The translations under genes and the position numbers were made by a program. Below, in pieces: positions 56,077 to 64,000 of a DNA stretch of 64,000 nucleotides (positions are counted from its first letter, which is position 1; each line of letters begins with the position of its first letter). The notes beneath the pieces were generated by a model that worked only from the letters and a program-made list of their open reading frames with translations, made no database searches and was not told where the DNA came from. Source of the DNA: Pseudorhodoferax sp032153935 (lineage in GTDB: Bacteria > Pseudomonadota > Gammaproteobacteria > Burkholderiales > Burkholderiaceae_C); assembly GCF_964253035.1 (NCBI RefSeq), contig NZ_CAXUQL020000001.1, forward strand, positions 4,650,001-4,714,000. The letters run 5' to 3'.

Positions 56077-58914
56077 TCATTGCACGCCGAGGTCGCGGCT
56101 GGGCGAGAGGCTGGCCGGGTTGACGTTGCGCAGCGTGGCCAGCGTGCGGGCGCCGACCGGGCCGGCGCTGCCGTCGACATCGATCTGCAGCAGCGTGTCG
56201 GCGCCGGAGGCCAACAGCCTGACCTCGCCGAAGCCGTAGGCATTGCTGCCGGCGCCGATGGAGGCCAGCAGTGCGCCCAGGTCGATGCGGTCCTTGCCCG
56301 GCACGAAGTCGGTGATGACATCGCCGAGGTCGCGCATCGACTGGTACACGAACACGTTGCGGCCGCCACCGCCGGTCAGCGCGTCGGGGCCAGCGCCGCC
56401 GATGATCACGTCGTCGCCCGCGCTGCCGACGATCACGTCGCGGCCGGTCGTGCCGGTGAAGGTCTTGGCGTAGTTCAGGCCGATGACCACCGGATCGTGG
56501 TCCGAGGAGCGGTACGGCGAGACCTGGTAGGGGTCGGCGGGGCAGACGGCGCCGTTGCAGGTCTGCGGTGCCTTGAACTCCAGGTTGTAGTCGGCCAGCG
56601 CCGTCTCGTCGGCATTGATGTGCCAGTGCACGGCGCGGTTCACGCGGGCCGACAGCGTGCCGCTGGCCAGCGCGTGGTCGAGCCGGCCGGCGGCACCGTC
56701 GAACACGTACGAGTAGCCCGAGGCGTTGAAGCGGCCGATCTGGTCGACGAAGCCGTTGCTGGTCAGCTGGAAGATCGGGTCTTCCTGGGCGTAGGCGTTG
56801 AAGTCGCCGACCAGCAGCGCGTCGTTGCTGCCCGCTGCCACCTGGCGCTGCGCCACGAACATGGCCAGGCGCTGGGCCTGCTGCACGCGCTGCGCGTTCC
56901 AGCAGCCCTGGCCGTCGCCGCTGTCGGTGTTGCCGGCGGCGTCGGCATCGCCCGCGGCCGGGCAGCTGCCCTTGGACTTCAGGTGGTTGACGAACAGCGT
57001 GAAGCGCTCGCCGCCGGCCAGGCTGAAGGTCTGGGCCAGCGTCGGCCGGTTGTTGACCGGGTCGGCATCGCTGACGGCCGGGCCGACCACCGTCAGCTTG
57101 GCGGGCTTGTAGATCACCGCGACGCGGATGGCGTCGGTGCCCGTGCCTTCGGCCGGCACGGTGGTGGTGCGGTAGGTGTTGGCGCCCATGCGGGCGTTCA
57201 GCGCGTCCACCAGGTTCTGCGTGGCGACGTTGCCGTTGTTCTGGATCTCCATGAGGCCCAGCGCGTCGGCGTCGATGGCGGCCATGGCCTCGACGATCTT
57301 GGCGCGCTGGCGCTGGAACTCCTCCAGGTTGCTGGCACCGCGGCAGTTGCCCGCGCTGACCGCGCTGCCCAGCGTGCAGCCCTGGCCGGTCTGGCCGCTG
57401 GCGGTGGCGCCGTTGGTGAACGTGGTGAAGTAGTTCAGCACGTTGAAGCTGGCGACCTTGACGTTGCCGCCCACATCCTGCGGCGCGGCCGTGCGCGGGT
57501 TGGCGATGGAGAAGCTCGGCGCGAGGGTCGGATGGATCTTGTAGTCGCCAAAGCCCGTGTTGCTGTTGGTCGCCAGGCCGTAGTCGATCACGCCGGTGAT
57601 GGACCCGGTCAGGTCGCCTGCGCGCGGCAGCGCGTCGGCACCGAGGTAGGGCGTGGGGTTCGGGTTCTGCAGGCTGCTGCCGTCGTCCAGGATGATGCGC
57701 CGGCGCGCGTTCTCGTCGGCCAGCGCGTTGGCCTGGGGCCCCGGGCGGAAGCGGTTGGTCGGCGTCTCGATGCGGCCGCCCACGGCCAGCGTCAACTGGC
57801 CGTAGCGGCCCTGGAAGAAGTTCTGCTGGATGGTGAACGGCCCGTTCAGGGTCACCAGCATGCCCTCGTAGCGCTCCAGCTCGCCGTCGACGGCTTCGGG
57901 CAGGTTCACGACGGTCGGCGCGATGGCAAAGCCGCTGTTGAGGAAGGCCACGGCGCTCACGCCGCCCAGCTGCGTCACGGTGCGGGCCAGCGTGTCGGCG
58001 TTGCTGGCGGCGCCGGTGTTGAACTCGGCCACGGTGGCCGTCACCTCGACCAGGTTGCCGACCGCGACCGCCGGGAAGACGGCCTGGCCCGTGAAGACGA
58101 AGATGCCGTCCGAGGTCAGCGGGTTGTTGTCGCCCGTCTGGTCCTGCAGGAAGAAGCCGTTGTTCAGGAGCTTGGTGACGACACCGCGCGTGCGCACGGA
58201 CCGGCCCACCATGGCGCTCTTCGCGCCGCTGCCCTGGATCTCGTAGATGGCTGCGGCCACCGGCTGCGCCGGGCCGGTGTCGCCGCTGCACAGAGCGGCG
58301 GCGGCGGTGCTGTTGCGCGGCGCGGGGGCGGCGACGGTGAAGTCGCTGGCGTTGTTGCCGGTGTCGGTGCAGCCGGCGGCGTTGCGCAGGGCCGCGGTGG
58401 TGTTGGACAGCGCGGGGGTCGGGCTGCCTTCGGTCGGCGTCGCGCTGCCGAAGCTCATGATGTCCACGAGTGCGCCACCCACCGGTGTGGTGCCGGACAG
58501 CGCGCTGGCGTTGCTGGCCAGCGCGACCTTGCCGTTGCTGCCCGACATCGCGATCGTGCCGCTCAGGTCGCCGGCCACGTCGACCGTGCCGCCGTTGCCT
58601 TCGGCCTGGCGCACGAGCAGGTAGCGGCCGGGCTGCAGCACCGTGCCGACCGGAATCGGCGTGAGCTGCCAGGAGGCGCCGCCGGCCGAGGCGTACTGCA
58701 CCGACCAGCCGCCGATGTCGACGGCCGCGCTGCCGTTGTTGAAGATCTCGATGAAGTCGTTCTTCAGCGTCGCGCCGGAGTTGCCGCCGCCGCCGTAGAC
58801 CTGGCTGATCACCACCGCCTGGGCCGGTGCGGCCAGGGCCACCAGGCCGAGTGCGAGAGCGGGGGAGAGCGCGGCCGGCAGCCGGCGCAGGGTCGAACCT
58901 TTGGGCATGTGCAT
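56077..58914 (-). CDS. Secreted ExeM/NucH-type endonuclease with RTX-like end
   Basis: 945 aa from ATG 58914 (GGGAACA upstream). Signal peptide ends APAQA. Residues 35-150 are a lamin-tail domain (DFIEIFNNGSAAVDIGGWSV). The endonuclease/exonuclease/phosphatase core begins VASFNVLNYFTTF, then VGDFNAYAQEDPIF and SSDHDPVVIGLNY with catalytic Asp/His. The C-terminus carries RTX-type repeats (GRDVIVGSAGDDVIIGGAGP) suggesting calcium binding and surface retention or type I export. Digests extracellular DNA, which fits its biofilm-linked PEP-CTERM partner. Confidence 0.9.
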   Translation of the reverse strand: MHMPKGSTLRRLPAALSPALALGLVALAAPAQAVVISQVYGGGGNSGATLKNDFIEIFNNGSAAVDIGGWSVQYASAGGASWQLTPIPVGTVLQPGRYLLVRQAEGNGGTVDVAGDLSGTIAMSGSNGKVALASNASALSGTTPVGGALVDIMSFGSATPTEGSPTPALSNTTAALRNAAGCTDTGNNASDFTVAAPAPRNSTAAAALCSGDTGPAQPVAAAIYEIQGSGAKSAMVGRSVRTRGVVTKLLNNGFFLQDQTGDNNPLTSDGIFVFTGQAVFPAVAVGNLVEVTATVAEFNTGAASNADTLARTVTQLGGVSAVAFLNSGFAIAPTVVNLPEAVDGELERYEGMLVTLNGPFTIQQNFFQGRYGQLTLAVGGRIETPTNRFRPGPQANALADENARRRIILDDGSSLQNPNPTPYLGADALPRAGDLTGSITGVIDYGLATNSNTGFGDYKIHPTLAPSFSIANPRTAAPQDVGGNVKVASFNVLNYFTTFTNGATASGQTGQGCTLGSAVSAGNCRGASNLEEFQRQRAKIVEAMAAIDADALGLMEIQNNGNVATQNLVDALNARMGANTYRTTTVPAEGTGTDAIRVAVIYKPAKLTVVGPAVSDADPVNNRPTLAQTFSLAGGERFTLFVNHLKSKGSCPAAGDADAAGNTDSGDGQGCWNAQRVQQAQRLAMFVAQRQVAAGSNDALLVGDFNAYAQEDPIFQLTSNGFVDQIGRFNASGYSYVFDGAAGRLDHALASGTLSARVNRAVHWHINADETALADYNLEFKAPQTCNGAVCPADPYQVSPYRSSDHDPVVIGLNYAKTFTGTTGRDVIVGSAGDDVIIGGAGPDALTGGGGRNVFVYQSMRDLGDVITDFVPGKDRIDLGALLASIGAGSNAYGFGEVRLLASGADTLLQIDVDGSAGPVGARTLATLRNVNPASLSPSRDLGVQ

Positions 58915-59044
58915 GTGTTCCCGTGGTACCGCATGGGGGGCTGGCCGCAGGCGGCCAGGCTGGCGGCATGCTAGGAAGGCTGCGTGAAGCGCGGATGACA
59001 TGCGCCGCGCAAGGGTGAACGCGCAGCGCGGCCCGCCGCGGGTG

Positions 59045-59451
59045 TCAGCGGGCGCAGGCCGCCTTGATCACCTTGTCCAGCGGGTTGGGGTCGAACAGCC
59101 TGAACTCCATGGGGCGCACCTGGTCGGGCGGATAGCGGAGCTCCTGCACCGGCGTGCGCCACAAGGGCTCGGCGTAGAACTGGCTGCGCAGGAAGCGCGC
59201 GGTCGACTGCGCGCAGTCGAAGCCCACCTCGCCACGGAACGAACGGAACTGCACACCGTCGCGGCTGGTGCGCACGATGCTGCGGCTCACACGGATCTCC
59301 ATCACCACGGACCGGCCTTGCCGCGAGACCGCGATGGGGTTCATCTCGATGGTGTCCGCGTTCGGGTCGTTGCGGTCGCCGACGATGGTGAACCAGGGCA
59401 CGTCCGCCCAGGCCGATGCGGCCAGGCAGGCGAGCAGCAGCAGGGCCCGCT

Positions 59452-59455
<4 letters not shown>
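59045..59455 (-). CDS. Adhesin-E-like secreted protein
   Basis: 136 aa. Signal peptide MKRALLLLACLAASAWA; mature part VPWFTIVGDRNDPNADTIEM, VVMEIRVSRSIVRTSRDGVQ and RGEVGFDCAQSTARFL as in surface-adhesin-E-like proteins. Its ATGA overlaps the kinase stop, so it is the second gene of that operon. Location periplasmic or outer surface. Confidence 0.75.
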
Positions 59456-61554
<2,099 letters not shown>

Positions 61555-61656
61555 GAACGATGGCGCCTCTGGGGGCGTGTCTGTCGGCCCGCGCTGGTCG
61601 GCCGGTGCGGCATGGTAGCGGGGTGGCGGGCCGCCGCAGCGGATGCCGCCAGGGGC

Positions 61657-63261
61657 CTACTCGACACCGCTGGCGCCGTCCAGAACCTGGCGGACCTTGC
61701 GCGCGAGGTCCTGCGGCAGGAAGGGTTTGGAGATGACCGGCAGTTCGCTGCCGCCCACGTCGGTGCGTTCGATCGAGTTCTCGGCATAGCCCGTCATCAA
61801 CAGCGTGCACATCGCAGGCCAGCGCTGCCTGGCCTCGCGCGCCAGCATCACGCCGTTCATGCCACCGGGCATCACGAGGTCGGTCAGCAGCAGATCGAAG
61901 CTGCGCTGCTCCAGGATGGCCAGGGCACCGGCCGCGCTGTAGGTCACCTCGGCGGCGTAGCCGTAGTCCTCCAGCATCAGCTGCGCGAGGTCGGCCACAT
62001 CCTGGCGGTCGTCCACGATCAGCAGCCGCTCCGAGCCGCGGCGTCGCGGCTGCACGGGCTGCGCAGCCTCGCGCTCGGTCGCCTCATCCGCCGCGGGGAA
62101 GTACATGCGCACCGTGGTGCCGATGCCCTCTTCGGAGTAGATCCGCACGATGCCGCCCGATTGCCTGGCGAAGCCGTAGACCATCGACAGGCCCAATCCC
62201 GTGCCCTTCCCCTCTTCCTTGGTGGTGAAGAAAGGGTCCATCACCCGCGCTGCCACGGCCGGCGGCATGCCGACGCCGTTGTCGGTGAAGGACACGCTCA
62301 CGTAGCGGCCCGGCAGGAGCTCGTCGAAGCCGGCGCGCGCGCTGGGCTGGACATCGACGTTCTTGGTCTGGATGCTGAACTGCGGGTCGGACCGGCCCTG
62401 CAGCGCATCCCGGGCATTCAGGTAGACGTTCAGGAAGGCGACTTCCATCTGGGTCGGGTCGATGCGGCTGTTCCAGAGCGGCCGGGCCAGGTCCACACGC
62501 AAGGCCGCGCCACCGAGCGACTGCCGCGCCAGGTCCAGGGACGACTCCACCAGGGTGTTGAGGTTCACGACGCGGCCATGGAGCTTCTGCTTGCGCGAGA
62601 ACGCCAGCAACTGCTGCGTGAGGGTGCTCGCGCGTTGCGCGGCGACACGGGCGCTGGCCACGCTGCGGGCGATCTTCTCGCGTTCGGGCCGCGGCGCGCC
62701 CACGGCCCGGTCGAGGATGTCCAGGTGCCCCAGCATCACCTGCAGCAGGTTGTTGAAGTCGTGCGCGATGCCGCCCGTGAGCTGGCCGAGGGCCTCCATC
62801 TTCTGCGCCTGCCGCAGACCTTCCTCGGCGTCGCGGCGCCGGCTCACGTCGAGCTGGGAGGCGAAGAAATAGGTCAGTTCGCCGGACTCGTTGAGCACCG
62901 GCGAGATGAACAGGGCGTTCCAGAAGGCCGAGCCGTCCTTCTTGTAGTTCACCAGCTCCACGGCGATCTCGCGCCGTTCCGCGATCGCGCTGCGCACCTG
63001 CGCGACGATGGCGCGGTCGGTGTCCGGACCCTGCAGGAAGCGGCAGTTGGCGCCGATGATCTCGCTGGCCTCGTAGCCCGTCATCTCCAGGAACGCGTGG
63101 TTGGCGAAGACGATGGGGTTGTCTTCGCGGTGCGGGTCGGTCACCAGCATCGGCATGCGCGTCGTCTGCACGGCAGCGAAGAAGATGTTGTGGCCTTCCC
63201 TGCTGATGTCGCCGGTCGCGCTGTCGAGCACCCGGACGGGTGCCGTCTTGTGGACTGCCAT
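61657..63261 (-). CDS. LOV-domain hybrid histidine kinase (blue-light sensor)
   Basis: 534 aa. The N-terminal PAS is a LOV domain: GANCRFLQG carries the flavin-adduct Cys73, NYKKDGSAFWN and FFASQLDVS supply the Asn and Gln flavin contacts. Kinase H box LTGGIAHDFNNLLQ (His168), ATPase with VSFTDNGVGMPP and GTGLGLSMVYG, and a C-terminal receiver (LLIVDDRQDVADLAQLMLED, LLLTDLVMPGG). GGAG 11 nt before ATG 63261. Directed by light and possibly redox; output unknown. Confidence 0.92.
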   Translation of the reverse strand: MAVHKTAPVRVLDSATGDISREGHNIFFAAVQTTRMPMLVTDPHREDNPIVFANHAFLEMTGYEASEIIGANCRFLQGPDTDRAIVAQVRSAIAERREIAVELVNYKKDGSAFWNALFISPVLNESGELTYFFASQLDVSRRRDAEEGLRQAQKMEALGQLTGGIAHDFNNLLQVMLGHLDILDRAVGAPRPEREKIARSVASARVAAQRASTLTQQLLAFSRKQKLHGRVVNLNTLVESSLDLARQSLGGAALRVDLARPLWNSRIDPTQMEVAFLNVYLNARDALQGRSDPQFSIQTKNVDVQPSARAGFDELLPGRYVSVSFTDNGVGMPPAVAARVMDPFFTTKEEGKGTGLGLSMVYGFARQSGGIVRIYSEEGIGTTVRMYFPAADEATEREAAQPVQPRRRGSERLLIVDDRQDVADLAQLMLEDYGYAAEVTYSAAGALAILEQRSFDLLLTDLVMPGGMNGVMLAREARQRWPAMCTLLMTGYAENSIERTDVGGSELPVISKPFLPQDLARKVRQVLDGASGVE

Positions 63262-63463
63262 GGACGTTGCCGCTCCAAGAAATGTGGTTGTTGTCGTCTG
63301 AGGCGCACGCGCCGCGCCGCAGCGGCTGTGCCGCAGGCCGCCTGCGCGCTTTCTCAGGCGCGCAGTCTCCCTGCATGGAACGCTGATTGTCTGTAGGACA
63401 GGGCGGGACACACGCGCACGCCCACTGCGATGGGGAGCGCGCGCAGCGCGCACGCCACGGTCG

Positions 63464-64000
63464 TCAGGCCGCTGCGGAGGAGGGCGCGTTACCCCCGCGC
63501 GTGCGACGCCGTGCCGGCCTGGCCAGCTGTGTGCCATTGGTCAGCGGGTCTTCCTGGAGCACCAGGCGCGACACGGCCCAGCCGCCCTTGTGGTGCTTGC
63601 GCAGCATCTCGCGCAGCAGCGGCCCCGCACGGTCGCGCAGCGCGGCCAGCATCTCGCCATGCTCCTGCACGGCCTGGCGCCAGCGGCCGGCCTGCTGGTT
63701 GCCGGCGTAGCGGTAGCGCCGGATGCGCGCGCACTCGGCCGCGTAGATGCGCGAGAGCACCGGGTTGCGGGCCGCGTCCACCATGCACTGGTGGATGGCC
63801 TGGTTGATTTCGAAGTAGGACATCAGGTCGCCGGCCGCATGCGCCGCCACCATGCGCGCGTGCAAAGCATCGATGGCCAGCAGCTCGCCGTCGCTGATGC
63901 GCTCGCAGGCCGGCTCGGCCGCCATGCTCTCCAGGCCGATCAGCACTTCGATGGCTGCCTCGACCTCGGCCAACGAGAGGGCCGTGACCACGGCACCGCG
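63464..64000 (-). CDS. GntR-family regulator, FCD domain, N terminus cut by the window edge
   Basis: The visible 178 codons encode an FCD ligand domain (YFEINQAIHQCMVDAARNPV, CARIRRYRYAGNQQAG with an EHGEMLAALRDRAGPL helix, conserved Asp/His metal site). The DNA-binding helix-turn-helix lies beyond base 64,000. Typically senses a small organic acid. A basic Arg-rich tail ends the protein. Confidence 0.85.
   Translation of the reverse strand, partial: RGAVVTALSLAEVEAAIEVLIGLESMAAEPACERISDGELLAIDALHARMVAAHAAGDLMSYFEINQAIHQCMVDAARNPVLSRIYAAECARIRRYRYAGNQQAGRWRQAVQEHGEMLAALRDRAGPLLREMLRKHHKGGWAVSRLVLQEDPLTNGTQLARPARRRTRGGNAPSSAAA

Noticed and set aside
55421..58969. 1,182-codon minus frame joining the PEP-CTERM gene to an upstream extension
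   Set aside because: Only the last 212 codons are the real gene; the rest is the nuclease in another frame.
56080..58974. 964-codon plus-strand frame antisense to the ExeM nuclease
   Set aside because: Same effect; the minus strand has a signal peptide, catalytic motifs and RTX repeats.
58967..58978. TTCCTAGCATGC on the minus strand before the nuclease gene, like the phage motif
   Set aside because: Only 8 bases of the core match, it lies 50 nt from the start, and it is in host DNA; treated as chance.

Overview
The window looks like a high-GC betaproteobacterial chromosome, most likely order Burkholderiales, family Comamonadaceae. The grounds are inference: GC-rich DNA, PEP-CTERM sorting signals, the infA/glycine-rich RRM pair, and a family 2A encapsulin sulfur locus. 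It splits into a tailed-phage prophage (1 to about 44,834, left end outside the window) and host DNA (44,835 to 64,000).

Prophage. A lambda-like control region holds five ACC-N4-GGT operators. Two lie in a leftward promoter (6,937-6,979) and three between a divergent repressor and a Cro-like gene (9,132-9,185). The leftward operon (6,455 down to 1) has an Arc-like gene, a strong terminator, then small genes, an ERF annealase, a YqaJ exonuclease, SSB, RdgC, a TrpF-like protein and a truncated DUF551 gene. The rightward operon runs from Cro through replication genes, NinB/DUF1367- and DUF1364-type nucleases, terminase, portal, head, siphovirus tail, an SGNH tail spike, lysis genes (holin candidate, SAR-type lysozyme, nested Rz/Rz1) and integrase. 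The integrase abuts a 49-nt 3' remnant of tRNA-Pro(UGG), which marks the right attachment site. Cargo genes include a PEP-CTERM protein, a DUF4145 protein, a BamE-like lipoprotein and a 56-codon reverse-strand gene.

The least expected signal in the prophage is a repeated sequence (core TCCCTAGCAT, variant TCCGTAGCAT) sitting 6-8 nt upstream of five late-gene start codons that lack a Shine-Dalgarno sequence. Three of the five lie exactly where a reverse-strand cargo gene interrupts the late operon.

Host. After the tRNA terminator come a small regulator-like protein, a transglutaminase-like protein, infA, a cold-shock-type RRM protein, a 268-bp nested inverted-repeat element, and a sulfur locus. 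That locus holds a VOC protein, MetY, then a promoter and the order rhodanese, serine acetyltransferase, XRE regulator, family 2A encapsulin shell, and encapsulated cysteine desulfurase with a 258-residue disordered loading domain. On the reverse strand follow a PEP-CTERM protein coupled to a secreted ExeM-type nuclease, an adhesin-E-like protein coupled to a hybrid sensor kinase, a LOV (blue-light) hybrid kinase, and a GntR/FCD regulator cut by the window edge.
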